Assembly: GCF_015694735.1 (NCBI RefSeq)
Contig: NZ_JADQDP010000003.1
Coordinates: 62,001-126,000, forward strand
DNA length: 64,000 nt
Origin: Hymenobacter properus
GTDB taxonomy: Bacteria > Bacteroidota > Bacteroidia > Cytophagales > Hymenobacteraceae
Direction: 5' to 3'
Positions 16,385 through 25,541 of the stretch are shown piece after piece (position 1 is the stretch's first letter; each line of letters begins with the position of its first letter). The notes beneath the pieces are model-generated. The model was not told the origin of the DNA. It worked only from the letters and a program-made list of their open reading frames with translations, and made no database searches. The position numbers and the translations under genes are program-made.

Positions 16385-17744
16385 TGCCGCGCCACAGGCT
16401 GCGCCGCAGTTCGCCGTTGTTGCGCAGCACCTCGCGCAGCGGCCACGCGGCCGAAACCGTGGCCAGGCCCGCCACTAAAATGCGCAGCCACCACCACGGA
16501 ATAAAGTACAGCAGCGCCGCCAGCACAATGGTGCACAAGCTCATCACTTTAGATGCGTTGTTGCGCAGCGCGCCAAAATCCACTGGTCCAGCCACTGGCT
16601 TGGCCTGGTAGAGACTGCCCCACAGCCCCAGGCTGCTGAATGCCGCCGCACTCAGCGGCAGCAGGCCCAGTAGCGGCCAGTGCCGGGCCGGGTACAAGCC
16701 CAGCAGCAACACCGCCGACAGCAGGCAGTCGACCAGCACCACCGGCCCCACGATGCGCGCGTACAGCACCAGCAGGCGCGAGGTGAGCCCCAGCCGCTGC
16801 AACTCGTTGGCCACAAACGGCCCCAGGTAGCCGTACAGGTTGTTGTTGGCGTAGGTGAAGCCGATGACGGGCATGAAGGCGAAATAGAAAAATCCCTGGT
16901 TCTCCATCCTGCCGTCTTCGCCCAGCATGTACAGCCCCGTAACGCTCACCATGCCCACCTTGAAGACCAAGCCCATAAGCAGCGGCATCCAGGTTTTGCG
17001 GACGTACACCTTCCACTCCAGCGGCAGGCGGGCCAGGGTGGCGCCGGTAGCCGCGCCGGTTTTGACGGGCAGGTAGCGGGCGCTGAAATAGGGCGCCAGC
17101 CAGTAGAGCTGCGCTGCCCACAGCGCCCACGGCAGCAGGGCCATGCCTACGCCCAGCGCCGTGTAGTAAGGCGCCGCGGGGTGCGCCAGCCACCACAGCA
17201 TCAGGCCCAGGCTCAGGGCGTGCAGGGCCAGCAGCGGGTGCCGCCAGCGCCGCAAGGCCCCCAGCAGGCGCACGTTGAAGCTCAGCGCCGCCGCGCCCAG
17301 CACCAGCAGCAGCGTGAAGCCGGGCACCAGTCCCTGCCGCGGCGCCACGGCCACCGCCGCCAGCAGCGCGGCCACGATGATGAGCCGCCGCAGCGTAATC
17401 AAATCGAGCAGGAAGGCCGTGAGTACGTTTTGGCGGGCCGATACGGGGAAATGCTCCGGCAGGGGCCGCGTCACGGGCCGCAGCGCGGGCAGGAAATCGA
17501 CCAGCAGTGCCGAGGCCAACAGGCCGGCATTCACGCCGATGAGCAGTTCGGGCAGCATTTCGGCCACCTTGTCCGAGTTGCTATTACGAAGCAAAAGACC
17601 GAAGCCAAGGCCGTAGCCCGTCATTAGCAGCAACAGGAACAGGGCCGAAACGCGCCCCGCCGCGCTTTCGGGCCAGAGCACTGCCTGCAGGCGGCGGCGC
17701 AGCAGGTAGGGCAGAAAGTGCCCTAGCGTTGCGTAGTCAGCCAT
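16374..17744 (-). CDS. ABC-2-like exporter permease, DUF5687-like
   Basis: A polytopic membrane protein of 456 residues with about 12 hydrophobic helices, presumably the transmembrane half of an ABC exporter with the ATPase encoded just upstream. The segment FTYANNNLYGYLGPFVANEL resembles a conserved patch of the DUF5687 family of Bacteroidota permeases. Its start overlaps the ATPase gene by 22 nt, so the two are translationally coupled. The substrate cannot be deduced. The permease role is well supported by context; the DUF5687 name is from memory of the family. Confidence 0.82.
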   Translation of the reverse strand: MADYATLGHFLPYLLRRRLQAVLWPESAAGRVSALFLLLLMTGYGLGFGLLLRNSNSDKVAEMLPELLIGVNAGLLASALLVDFLPALRPVTRPLPEHFPVSARQNVLTAFLLDLITLRRLIIVAALLAAVAVAPRQGLVPGFTLLLVLGAAALSFNVRLLGALRRWRHPLLALHALSLGLMLWWLAHPAAPYYTALGVGMALLPWALWAAQLYWLAPYFSARYLPVKTGAATGATLARLPLEWKVYVRKTWMPLLMGLVFKVGMVSVTGLYMLGEDGRMENQGFFYFAFMPVIGFTYANNNLYGYLGPFVANELQRLGLTSRLLVLYARIVGPVVLVDCLLSAVLLLGLYPARHWPLLGLLPLSAAAFSSLGLWGSLYQAKPVAGPVDFGALRNNASKVMSLCTIVLAALLYFIPWWWLRILVAGLATVSAAWPLREVLRNNGELRRSLWRGIGA

Positions 17745-18484
17745 GTCAGGTCCTGGTTGGTGTTGGCGGCGGGGTGAATGAGTTGCAGCAGCGCGTCGCC
17801 CAGGAAGGCCTGCTGGCCATTCAGGAAATCTTGCATCGCGCCCCAGTACTTCACCTCGCTCTCGTCGATGACGAGCAGGTGGGTGGCTACCTTCTCGATG
17901 TGGGCCAGGTTGTGCGACGACACGAAGGTGAGCGCCTGGGGCCGGTAGCTGTTCAGCAGCGCCAGCACGCTCTCGGCCGAAAACACGTCGAGGCCATTGA
18001 AGGGCTCGTCCAGAATCAGCAATTCCGGGCGGTGCAGCAGGCAGGAGGCAATGGCTACCTTCTGCTTCATGCCCGTCGAGAACGAGCTGAGGCGTTTGTG
18101 GCGCACGGCGTCGTAGTCTTCCAGCAGGTGAGCTAGCAGGCTCTCAATGCGCGTTTGAGCATCGGGCAGGTCGTAGATGCGGGCCACGAAGCGCAGGTAT
18201 TCCTCCGGCGTCAGCTGTTCCACCAGATAAGCCTGGTTCACCAGCGCGCCCATGCGCCGCTTCACCGCCACCGGAAACGTCTCGCCCAGCGGCTGCCCGT
18301 CGAGCAGAATCTGGCCGCTGCTGGGCAGCAGCACGTTGGTGAGCAGGTTGAACAGCGTGCTTTTGCCGGCGCCGTTGCGGCCCAGCACGCCCACGCACAT
18401 GCCGGTTTGGGCGGTCAGGCTCAAATCGCGCAGCACGGTTTTAGGGCCGAAGGACTTGGTGAGGTGTTGTAGGGTTAATTCCAT
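17723..18484 (-). CDS. ABC transporter ATP-binding protein
   Basis: The ATPase of a two-gene exporter, 253 residues. Motifs in order: Walker A GRNGAGKSTLFNLL (about residue 35), Q-loop LVNQAYLVEQLT, signature LSSFSTGMKQKVAIASCLL, Walker B LLILDEPFNGLD and the switch His in FVSSHNLAHIEK. The pattern is that of ABC-2 type exporters (CcmA-like). It is followed with a 22-nt overlap by the permease gene and preceded by palindrome copy 4. The substrate is unknown. Confidence 0.95.
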   Translation of the reverse strand: MELTLQHLTKSFGPKTVLRDLSLTAQTGMCVGVLGRNGAGKSTLFNLLTNVLLPSSGQILLDGQPLGETFPVAVKRRMGALVNQAYLVEQLTPEEYLRFVARIYDLPDAQTRIESLLAHLLEDYDAVRHKRLSSFSTGMKQKVAIASCLLHRPELLILDEPFNGLDVFSAESVLALLNSYRPQALTFVSSHNLAHIEKVATHLLVIDESEVKYWGAMQDFLNGQQAFLGDALLQLIHPAANTNQDLTWLTTQR

Positions 18485-18504
18485 TGAACGGTAGAGATAT
18501 AGAA

Positions 18505-18600
18505 GCCGTCATGCCGAGCGCAGCCGAGGCATCTCGTGTGCAATAGTAATTGATTTACTGCTGCACGCGAGATGCCTCGGCTGCGCTCGGCATGACGTTC
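18505..18600. repeat. Dispersed palindrome, copy 4
   Basis: Arms start GTCATGCCGAGCGCAGCCGA and end TCGGCTGCGCTCGGCATGAC, a near-perfect long stem with a loop around AATTGATTTACTG. Subtype A with C for T at two paired positions, so the changes are compensatory. Confidence 0.85.
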
Positions 18601-18615
18601 TTTTTGACGCTTTCG

Positions 18616-18996
18616 CTAGTTTTGTTTGCAGCCGGCAAACGAGCGCACCGTGGTGTAGTGAATACTGAAATCGGCGCGGCTGCGGTCCTTCACCACCAGC
18701 AGCACATAATCGGCAAAATCGCGGGCGGGAGCATCGGCCCACAGCCCGGCCTTGTCGGCGAATAGCTTGTTGTTTTCCTTGAAAACCAGCACGTCGGCAA
18801 AGGCTTCTTCGGGCTCCACGTACACTGTGCCGTAGCAGTAGCTGCGCCGGGCCGGGTCGGTTTCGAGGTACACTGAGCCGAAGATTTTGCACGGTTCCAG
18901 CGGGCCGGCAGCGTGGGTGGCTTTGGCTACCGGGGCTTCAGCTGCCGGAGCTGGCGCAGTGGCCAGCAGGGCCGTGAGCAACAGGGAGAAGAACAT
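18616..18996 (-). CDS. Small secreted protein, DUF6150-like
   Basis: A 126-residue protein with a signal peptide (MFFSLLLTALLATAPAPAAE). The mature part has repeated short strands (IFGSVYLETD, YGTVYVEPEEAFADVLVFKE, DYVLLVVKDRSRADFSIHY) of the kind seen in DUF6150 proteins, and Cys residues at CKIF, YCYG and AGCKQ that could form disulfides. It is transcribed toward the ABC genes, with a palindrome between them. The function is unknown and the family assignment is tentative. Confidence 0.72.
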   Translation of the reverse strand: MFFSLLLTALLATAPAPAAEAPVAKATHAAGPLEPCKIFGSVYLETDPARRSYCYGTVYVEPEEAFADVLVFKENNKLFADKAGLWADAPARDFADYVLLVVKDRSRADFSIHYTTVRSFAGCKQN

Positions 18997-19008
18997 CAGA
19001 GCAGTGTT

Positions 19009-19095
19009 GAGTTTTGATTGTTAAGGGTTGAATGTCAAATCCAATGCCGCGTTGTGCTTTTCAACTCAACATTCAACCCTAAAAATTCAACCCTC
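19009..19095. repeat. Long-armed inverted repeat, class S copy 1
   Basis: Left arm 19009-19035 and right arm 19069-19095, each 27 nt. The inner 14 bp (AAGGGTTGAATGT region) pair perfectly and the outer part is imperfect. It lies between the DUF6150-like gene and tpiA. Confidence 0.7.
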
Positions 19096-19097
19096 TT

Positions 19098-19856
19098 TTA
19101 AAACGACTGAATAATCGTCGTGAAATCAGCCGCTTTCAGCGAGGCGCCGCCAATGAGGCCGCCGTCCACGTCGGGCTGAGAGAAAAGCTCGCGCGCGTTC
19201 TGCGCGTTGGCCGAGCCGCCGTAGAGAATGGTGGTGTCGAGGGCGGCCTGGGCGTCGTAGGCCCGGGCAATCTGCTCGCGGATGAAGGCGTGCACTTCCT
19301 GCGCTTGCGCGCTGGTGGCCGTGCGGCCCGTACCAATGGCCCAAATGGGCTCGTAGGCAACAGTGACCTGGGCAAACTCCTCGTTGCTGAGGTGGAACAG
19401 GCCCGCGGCCAGCTGCTGGCCAATGAAATCGAACGTTTCGTCGGCCTCGCGGGTGTCCAGCGACTCGCCCACGCAGAAGATGGGCTTCAGGCCAGCGGCC
19501 AGGGCGGCTTTTAGCTTCTGGCTCAGCAGCTCGTCGTCTTCGCCAAAGTACTGGCGGCGCTCCGAGTGGCCCAAAATGACGTACTCGCAGCCCACCGAGG
19601 CCAGCATCTTGGCCGAAACTTCGCCGGTGAAGGCACCGCTTTCTTTCTGGTGGCAGTTTTGGGCGCCCAGGTGCAGCTTGCCACCCTGCGGCAGGGCCTG
19701 GCCCACGCCCGTCAGGAAGGGGAATGGGGGGCACAGCACCACTTCGGGCCCGGCGCCGTTGGCCTGGTTCAGGCGTACAATTTCTTCTACCAGGGCCAGG
19801 CCTTCTTGGTAGGTCAGATTCATTTTCCAGTTGCCGGCAACGAGGTTTTGGCGCAT
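19098..19856 (-). CDS. Triosephosphate isomerase
   Basis: Interconverts dihydroxyacetone phosphate and glyceraldehyde 3-phosphate in glycolysis and gluconeogenesis. The 252-residue TIM barrel has the N-terminal NWKMN (active-site Asn/Lys), the catalytic His in ILGHSERR, the catalytic Glu in VAYEPIWAIGTGRTAT (also the start of loop 6) and the phosphate-binding ILYGGSANAQN and GLIGGASL. Length and motifs are canonical. The start is the ATG at 19856. Confidence 0.97.
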   Translation of the reverse strand: MRQNLVAGNWKMNLTYQEGLALVEEIVRLNQANGAGPEVVLCPPFPFLTGVGQALPQGGKLHLGAQNCHQKESGAFTGEVSAKMLASVGCEYVILGHSERRQYFGEDDELLSQKLKAALAAGLKPIFCVGESLDTREADETFDFIGQQLAAGLFHLSNEEFAQVTVAYEPIWAIGTGRTATSAQAQEVHAFIREQIARAYDAQAALDTTILYGGSANAQNARELFSQPDVDGGLIGGASLKAADFTTIIQSF

Positions 19857-19891
19857 ACTAAGCGGGGCGAATTAAGGATGGGAGTTCGTCG

Positions 19892-19899
19892 CAAAGCTA
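19892..19899 (-). promoter_or_regulatory. -7 element of tpiA
   Basis: Minus-strand TAGCTTTG is a full match to TAnnTTTG, 36 nt before the tpiA start. The -33 position falls in the end of the upstream gene and has no clear TTG. Confidence 0.45.
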
Positions 19900-19921
19900 C
19901 GGGGCAAACCGCCGGCCGGGC

Positions 19922-20806
19922 CTAGTGGTTCTGCCGGGCCGCGTTGCGGGCGGCAATCTCGGCCTCGATGGCTTTGGCGGCTTCGTCGCGCAGTTGCCAA
20001 GCCGTTTTACGTCCCCCCACGCGCGAAAGCGTGATGCCGAGCACGAGGCACATCACGGCGCCGGCCAGCGCCAACCAACCCAACTCGGGCACTTCGTGCA
20101 CGCGGGCCACCCACAGCCACGCCAGCGCCCAAGCCACCACCAGCGGAAACACCAGGTCGCGGAACGCCCGACTCATTATCAGGGACAGCCCCACAATCAC
20201 CAGCAGCAGGACCAATGACAGAGTCACCGACACGCCCTCGGCGGTTTGCCAGCCCAAGTGCCGCAGGCCGAGCGTGATGTTGACTACCGAAGCCACCGAA
20301 ATCCAACCCAGAAACAGCGAAAAAGGAACCCCCACCCACACCGGCGCGGCTTCGGCGAAGATGCGGCGCCGCACCCGGCCGTAGGCCACAGCCAAGCTGC
20401 CGAGGATGAGCAGCATCACACCCACGCCGGGCAAAATCAGCTCGTAGGCAAACAGCACCACCCAGGCACTGGCGCCGAGGCAGGCCAGCGTGAGCGGCTT
20501 GGCCACGGCGTCGGGCAACGAGAGCTTGCGCTGCGCGGGCAGCAGCTGCCACACCGAATACACAAGCAAACTCAGAAATATCAGCCCCCAAATGCTGAAC
20601 GCGTAGCCCGCCGGCGTGAGCAGCGTGGGGTACGTGGCCGACACCTGCCCCATGGTCTGGCCATTGAAGGGGTGGACGTTGGCGTAGTAGTTGATGAAAA
20701 TAGTGCCCCAAATGGCCAAGGCCGTGAGCCAACGCCAGGCATAGCCGAAAGCGGTGGTGTTGGGAGCAGCGTACTGGTCGGGTGCCGTGACGGTGGAGGG
20801 TGGCAT
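19922..20806 (-). CDS. Tryptophan-rich TspO/MBR-related membrane protein
   Basis: A 294-residue integral membrane protein with about nine hydrophobic segments. Aromatic motifs such as AGYAFSIWGLIFLSLLVYSV and FSLFLGWISVASVVNITLGL resemble long Bacteroidota proteins annotated as tryptophan-rich sensory proteins, related to TspO but nearly twice the 160 residues of classical TspO. TspO proteins bind tetrapyrroles; whether this longer form does is not shown. It is followed by tpiA on the same strand with a 65-nt gap, and preceded by uvrA. Confidence 0.78.
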   Translation of the reverse strand: MPPSTVTAPDQYAAPNTTAFGYAWRWLTALAIWGTIFINYYANVHPFNGQTMGQVSATYPTLLTPAGYAFSIWGLIFLSLLVYSVWQLLPAQRKLSLPDAVAKPLTLACLGASAWVVLFAYELILPGVGVMLLILGSLAVAYGRVRRRIFAEAAPVWVGVPFSLFLGWISVASVVNITLGLRHLGWQTAEGVSVTLSLVLLLVIVGLSLIMSRAFRDLVFPLVVAWALAWLWVARVHEVPELGWLALAGAVMCLVLGITLSRVGGRKTAWQLRDEAAKAIEAEIAARNAARQNH

Positions 20807-20962
20807 TGTGCAGAAGGGTGGGATTTACTACCTACGTGCCAATGAATTAGTTGGATTAGGCCCGTAGCCCCAGTTCGCTCGCCAAAAGCTCTCGTGGCTT
20901 CCCTTAAATTCGGAAGCAACGGCCGTCCCTTTGCTTGTGGCGCTGCGCTTGGGGCTACAACG

Positions 20963-23803
20963 TTACACTTTCTCGGCCAAAAACCGCGCAGTGTGATTGG
21001 TATCTTTCAGTTTTACCATGTCTTCCGGGGTGCCTTCAAACAGCAAATGCCCCCCGTTGAGGCCGCCCTCGGGGCCGAGGTCGATAATCCAGTCGGCGCA
21101 CTTGATGATGTCGACGTTGTGCTCGATGATGAGCACGGAATTGCCCTGCTCGATGAGGGCGTTGAGGGCGCCCACCAACTTGGCAATGTCGTGGAAGTGC
21201 AGGCCGGTGCTGGGTTCGTCGAAGATGAACAGTATCTTATCCTGCTGAAGCGTAGCGCCTTTGGTGAGGAACGAGGCCAGTTTCACGCGCTGGGCCTCGC
21301 CCCCGCTCAGCGTGTTGGCCGACTGCCCGAGGCGGATGTAGCCCAGGCCAACATCCTCCAGCGGCTTGAGGCGCTCTGCCACTTTGGGCTGGCTCTGGAA
21401 GAACTGCACGGCGTCGGACACCGTCATTTCCAGCACCTCGTCAATGCCTTTGTCCTGGAATTTGATTTCCAGAATGTCCTGCTTGAATTTGTGGCCGCCG
21501 CAACCTTCGCAGGTCAGGTAAATGTCGGCCATGAACTGCATCTCGATTTTCACCTGGCCTTCGCCCTGGCACACCTCGCAGCGCCCACCGTCCACGTTAA
21601 AAGAGAAGTGTGAAGGTTTGAGGCCGCGCGCTTTGGCCAGCGGCTGCTCCGAGAAGAGCGTCCGAATCTGGTCGTAGGCCTTCACGTAGGTGACGGGGTT
21701 GGAGCGCGACGACTTGCCGATGGGGTTCTGGTCCACGAATTCGACGTGTGTCACCTGCCCGTTCACGCCGGTGAGGCGGTCAAACTTGCCAGTGCTTTCG
21801 CCCGCGCCGCCGCCCAGCATCTTCATCAGGGCCGGCGCCAGAATGCGCTTGATGAGCGTGCTCTTGCCGGAGCCTGATACGCCCGTCACCACGGTCATCA
21901 CGTTCAGTGGCAGCTTCACGCTCACGTTTTTGAGGTTGTTTTCGCGGGCGCCGGTCAGCTCCAGGGCGTTGCGCCAGGGGCGGCGCACTTTGGGCACGGG
22001 CACCTCCAGCCGGCCGCTCAGGTACTGGCCGGTGTAGGTTTCGGTGTCCTGCAGTAGCGCGTCCATGGTGCCCTGAAACATCAGGTTGCCACCGCCGCTG
22101 CCGGCCTCGGGGCCGATGTCGATAATCTGGTCGGCGGCTTCCATCATCTTCTCCTCGTGCTCCACCACCACCACGGTGTTGCCGAGCTGCTGCAGGGAGC
22201 GCAGCACGCCAATGAGCTGCTCGGCATCCTTGGGGTGCAGGCCGATGCTAGGCTCATCAAGCACGTACATCGAGCCCACCAGCGCCGAGCCCAGGGAGGT
22301 GGCCAGCGAGATGCGCTGGCTTTCGCCGCCGCTCAGGGTGTTGCTCAGGCGGTTCAGGGTGAGGTAGCCCAGGCCCACGCGGTTGAGGTAGCCGAGGCGG
22401 TTGTTAATTTCGGTCACGAGGCGGTCGGCCACCTTTTGCTCGTGCTCACTCAGGGTCATGTTCTCAAAGAAGGCAAGGGCTTCCGAGATGGGTAGCAGCA
22501 CGAGGTCGGCAATGCTGCGGCCGTCAATCTTCACGTACTGCGCGTCTTTGCGCAGGCGGGTACCGCGGCAATCGGGGCAGGTGGTGCGGCCTCGGTAGCG
22601 GCTTTGCAGCACGCGGTACTGGATTTTGTGAGTCTGCTCGCTCACCCACTTGAAGTAGGCGTCGAGGCCCTGGAAGTGCTTGTTGCCGGTCCAGAGCAGG
22701 CGCTGCTCGGCCTCGCTCAGTTCATTGTAGGGCCGGTGAATGGGGAAATCGAAGCGGATGCCGTTTTTCAGCAGCGGCTTCAGCCACTCGCCTTGCTTCT
22801 CGGTGCGCCAGGGCGCAATGGCGCCCTCGTACACCGTGAGGCTCTTGTCGGGAATCACCAGGTCTTCGTCGATGCCCAGCACCGAGCCGAAGCCTTCGCA
22901 GGTCTGGCAGGCGCCGTAAGGGTTGTTGAAGGAGAAGAAGTTGACGCTGGGCTCCTCGAAGGTCATCCCATCCAGCTCAAATTTGTCGGAGAAGGTCCGC
23001 ACGTCGTCGCCGTTCAGGTGCACCACGCAGGTGCCGTGGCCTTCAAAAAACGCGGTTTGCACCGAGTCCGACATGCGGAACAGCAGGTCCTCGTCGCCGG
23101 GCCGCAGCACGGCGCGGTCAATCATGATGTAGACGTCGCCCTTCACCTCGGGCTGCCCCTCCCCTATCAGGTCCTCGATTTGCGAAGTTTCGCCATTAAC
23201 CACCACGCGGCTGTAGCCTTTTTGCAGCAGCAAATCCAGCTCCTTGCTCATAGGGCGGGTTTTGTCGGCGCGGTGCAGTGGGGCCAGAATCATGGCCTTG
23301 GTGCCCTCAGGCTGCGCGCCCAGAAAGTCGACCACGTCGGCCACGTTGTCTTTGCGCACCTGCTCGCCGCTCACGGGCGAGTACGTGCGGCCCACCCGCG
23401 CAAACAGCAGCTTGAGGTAGTCGTAAATCTCGGTGCTGGTGCCCACCGTCGAGCGGTTGTTCTTGATGCTAACCTTCTGCTCGATGGCAATGGCTGGCGA
23501 GATGCCGCGGATGTAGTCCACGTCGGGCTTGTCCATGCGCCCCAGAAACTGGCGGGCGTAGCTGCTCAGGCTCTCCACATACATGCGCTGGCCTTCAGCA
23601 TATAAGGTATCGAAGGCGAGGCTCGACTTGCCCGAGCCGCTCAGGCCCGTGACGACGATGAACTGGTTGCGCGGCAGGGCCACGCTGAGGTTTTTAAGGT
23701 TGTGAACCCGGGCGTTTTTGATGAGAATGAATTCGCGCGGGTCGAGGGCATCAATGGCGTTGTCGGCCGGGGCCGACACCTGCAAAGCGTCTTTTTTGGG
23801 CAT
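20963..23803 (-). CDS. Excinuclease ABC subunit A (UvrA)
   Basis: The damage-recognition ATPase of nucleotide excision repair. The 946-residue protein starts at ATG 23803 (MPKKDALQVSAP). It has two ABC modules: Walker A GLSGSGKSSLAFDTL and GVSGSGKSTLIKRIL, signatures LSGGESQRISLA and LSGGEAQRVKLA, and the UvrB-binding region after YVESLSSYARQFLGRM. The second zinc module is intact (CEVCQGEGQ ... CEGCGGH). The first has only its second Cys pair (GACQTCEG); where most UvrA have CPxC before the FSFNNPYG segment this one has ELDGM. This may mark a lineage variant or a second UvrA paralogue. It is divergent from the hydrolase gene at 23959. Confidence 0.95.
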   Translation of the reverse strand: MPKKDALQVSAPADNAIDALDPREFILIKNARVHNLKNLSVALPRNQFIVVTGLSGSGKSSLAFDTLYAEGQRMYVESLSSYARQFLGRMDKPDVDYIRGISPAIAIEQKVSIKNNRSTVGTSTEIYDYLKLLFARVGRTYSPVSGEQVRKDNVADVVDFLGAQPEGTKAMILAPLHRADKTRPMSKELDLLLQKGYSRVVVNGETSQIEDLIGEGQPEVKGDVYIMIDRAVLRPGDEDLLFRMSDSVQTAFFEGHGTCVVHLNGDDVRTFSDKFELDGMTFEEPSVNFFSFNNPYGACQTCEGFGSVLGIDEDLVIPDKSLTVYEGAIAPWRTEKQGEWLKPLLKNGIRFDFPIHRPYNELSEAEQRLLWTGNKHFQGLDAYFKWVSEQTHKIQYRVLQSRYRGRTTCPDCRGTRLRKDAQYVKIDGRSIADLVLLPISEALAFFENMTLSEHEQKVADRLVTEINNRLGYLNRVGLGYLTLNRLSNTLSGGESQRISLATSLGSALVGSMYVLDEPSIGLHPKDAEQLIGVLRSLQQLGNTVVVVEHEEKMMEAADQIIDIGPEAGSGGGNLMFQGTMDALLQDTETYTGQYLSGRLEVPVPKVRRPWRNALELTGARENNLKNVSVKLPLNVMTVVTGVSGSGKSTLIKRILAPALMKMLGGGAGESTGKFDRLTGVNGQVTHVEFVDQNPIGKSSRSNPVTYVKAYDQIRTLFSEQPLAKARGLKPSHFSFNVDGGRCEVCQGEGQVKIEMQFMADIYLTCEGCGGHKFKQDILEIKFQDKGIDEVLEMTVSDAVQFFQSQPKVAERLKPLEDVGLGYIRLGQSANTLSGGEAQRVKLASFLTKGATLQQDKILFIFDEPSTGLHFHDIAKLVGALNALIEQGNSVLIIEHNVDIIKCADWIIDLGPEGGLNGGHLLFEGTPEDMVKLKDTNHTARFLAEKV

Positions 23804-23958
23804 AAACGAGCTAACAGCAAAACCGGGTCCGAAGGTTTCGGCCGCGGGCATTTGCCGGGAGCGCGAAGGTACGGCCGGGGCGAGGGGCTGAATAAATTGT
23901 TTTAAATAATTGAAGCGGCTCAACCACCTGCGTACCATTGCACCCTCACTCCTTTTTT

Positions 23959-25365
23959 ATGCCCACTCCTACCCGCCTAGCCCTGGCCGCTTTCGCCGCC
24001 GCGCTGCTCAGTCTCCCCAGCGCCTGCGCCCAACCCGGCCGCCCCAATCTTACCGGCGACTGGGTGGGCACGCTCGGCCCACTGGAGCTCACGGCCCACC
24101 TCACCGACCCGGCCACCGGGCCGCGCACGGCCACGCTCGACATCCCGGCCCAGCACGCCCAGGGCCTGACGCTGCAGTTCACCGCGCCCAACGACAGCGT
24201 GTACCTGCGCCTTACCAATCCTGTGGTCGCGCAGTTTGCCGGCCGCCGCTCGGCCGACGGCCAGCAGCTGGTGGGCCAGTGGCAGCAGGGGCCGCGCACG
24301 TTTCCGCTCACCCTCAGCCGCGGCAAGGACGCCGCTACAAAAGCGCCCCCCAAACGTCCGCAGACGCCCAAGGCGCCTTTCCCCTATCAATCTACCGACA
24401 TCACGTTTAAAAATGAGAAGGCCGGCATTACGCTGGCTGGCACCTACACCGTGCCCGCGGGCAAAGGCCCGTTTCCGGCCGTAGCACTGCTCACCGGCTC
24501 GGGGCCCGAAGACCGCAACGAAACCATATTGGGCCACCAGCCCTTCGCCGTGCTGGCCGACTACCTCACTCGCCACGGCGTGGCCGTGCTACGCTTCGAT
24601 GACCGGGGCGTGGGCCAGAGCGGCGGCACGCTGCAAGGCACCACCAGCGCCGACTACACCACCGACGCTCAAGCGGCCCTGGCCTGGCTGCGCGCCCAAC
24701 CCGGCGTGAAAAAAAACCACACGGGGCTGCTGGGGCACAGCCAGGGCGGCACGGCGGCAATTGGCGCAGCCGGCCAGCAGGGCGGGCCCGATTTTCTGGT
24801 GTTGCTGGCCGCGCCGGCCTTGCCCGGCGATGAGTTGATTGTGCAGCAAGTGCTAAGCCTTGCTAAAGTGAGCGGCGTTGATGCCGTACAGCTGCTGTAC
24901 GTGGAACGGGCGCAACGGCAAGTTATAGAAGTAATTGAGCAGAACCCGAATGATGAGCAAGCCCGTGCAAAGCTGCGGCCCCTCCTGAACTACGGCCAAT
25001 CAACCGACCCGTCCTTCCTCGCGCAGGTGGAGTCGCAGATTGACGTAGCCACTTCGCCCGATTACCGCCACCTGCTGGCCGACCGCCCCGCCCAAACGCT
25101 CGCCAAGGTGCACTGCCCGGTGCTAGCCCTCGGCGGCAGCAAAGACCGGCAAGTGCCCGCCCCGCAAAACTTAGCTGCCACGGCCGCCGCCCTCAAAACC
25201 GCTGGCAACCGCGACGTGACCGTGAAGGAACTACCCGACCTCAACCACCTTTTCCAGACCGCCGGCACCGGTGGGCCGGAGGAATACGGGACTATAGAAG
25301 AGACTTTTTCGCCGTCTGCGCTTCAGCTAATTGGTGATTGGATAGCACAGCACACCCGGAAGTAG
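23959..25365 (+). CDS. Secreted alpha/beta hydrolase (catalytically complete paralogue)
   Basis: A 468-residue exported serine hydrolase starting at ATG 23959 (MPTPTRLALAAFAAALLSLP, signal peptide ending SACAQ). Residues about 25-125 are a beta-rich N-terminal domain (LTGDWVGTLG). Residues about 145-468 are an alpha/beta hydrolase with oxyanion segment LLTGSGPEDRNE, nucleophile GLLGHSQGG (Ser261), Asp in GGSKDRQVP and His in LPDLNHLFQ. Related Bacteroidota proteins act on small esters; the substrate here is unknown. The next gene is a tandem paralogue that has lost the Ser. Confidence 0.9.
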   Translation: MPTPTRLALAAFAAALLSLPSACAQPGRPNLTGDWVGTLGPLELTAHLTDPATGPRTATLDIPAQHAQGLTLQFTAPNDSVYLRLTNPVVAQFAGRRSADGQQLVGQWQQGPRTFPLTLSRGKDAATKAPPKRPQTPKAPFPYQSTDITFKNEKAGITLAGTYTVPAGKGPFPAVALLTGSGPEDRNETILGHQPFAVLADYLTRHGVAVLRFDDRGVGQSGGTLQGTTSADYTTDAQAALAWLRAQPGVKKNHTGLLGHSQGGTAAIGAAGQQGGPDFLVLLAAPALPGDELIVQQVLSLAKVSGVDAVQLLYVERAQRQVIEVIEQNPNDEQARAKLRPLLNYGQSTDPSFLAQVESQIDVATSPDYRHLLADRPAQTLAKVHCPVLALGGSKDRQVPAPQNLAATAAALKTAGNRDVTVKELPDLNHLFQTAGTGGPEEYGTIEETFSPSALQLIGDWIAQHTRK

Positions 25366-25393
25366 CGAGGTATATTTTTAAAATTTTCCTGCT

Positions 25394-25422
25394 AAAGCTC
25401 GCTATCCCAGAGCGGGCTTTTT
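25394..25422 (+). terminator. Terminator after the first hydrolase
   Basis: AAGCTCGCT pairs with AGCGGGCTT (one G-T pair) and is followed by T residues, about 30 nt after the stop. Confidence 0.7.
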
Positions 25423-25491
25423 GCTTAATAATTGATTATTTCAAAGCCGCTCATTTGGCTTCTGTCAAAACTTATGTTGTACTTTTTAGTA

Positions 25492-25499
25492 TAAATTTG
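25492..25499 (+). promoter_or_regulatory. -7 element of the second hydrolase
   Basis: TAAATTTG fits TAnnTTTG, 43 nt before the ATG at 25542. The nearest TTG (25477) is too close for a standard -33. Confidence 0.4.
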
Positions 25500-25541
25500 C
25501 CTCAGTAAGCTATTCGATACGCGTTTTTATTGTCCGATTCC

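Noticed and set aside
23804..23938. ATG 23938 as the uvrA start
   Set aside because: The added 45 residues are unlike UvrA and the frame runs through the intergenic region; MPKKDALQ at 23803 is followed soon by the conserved N-terminus.
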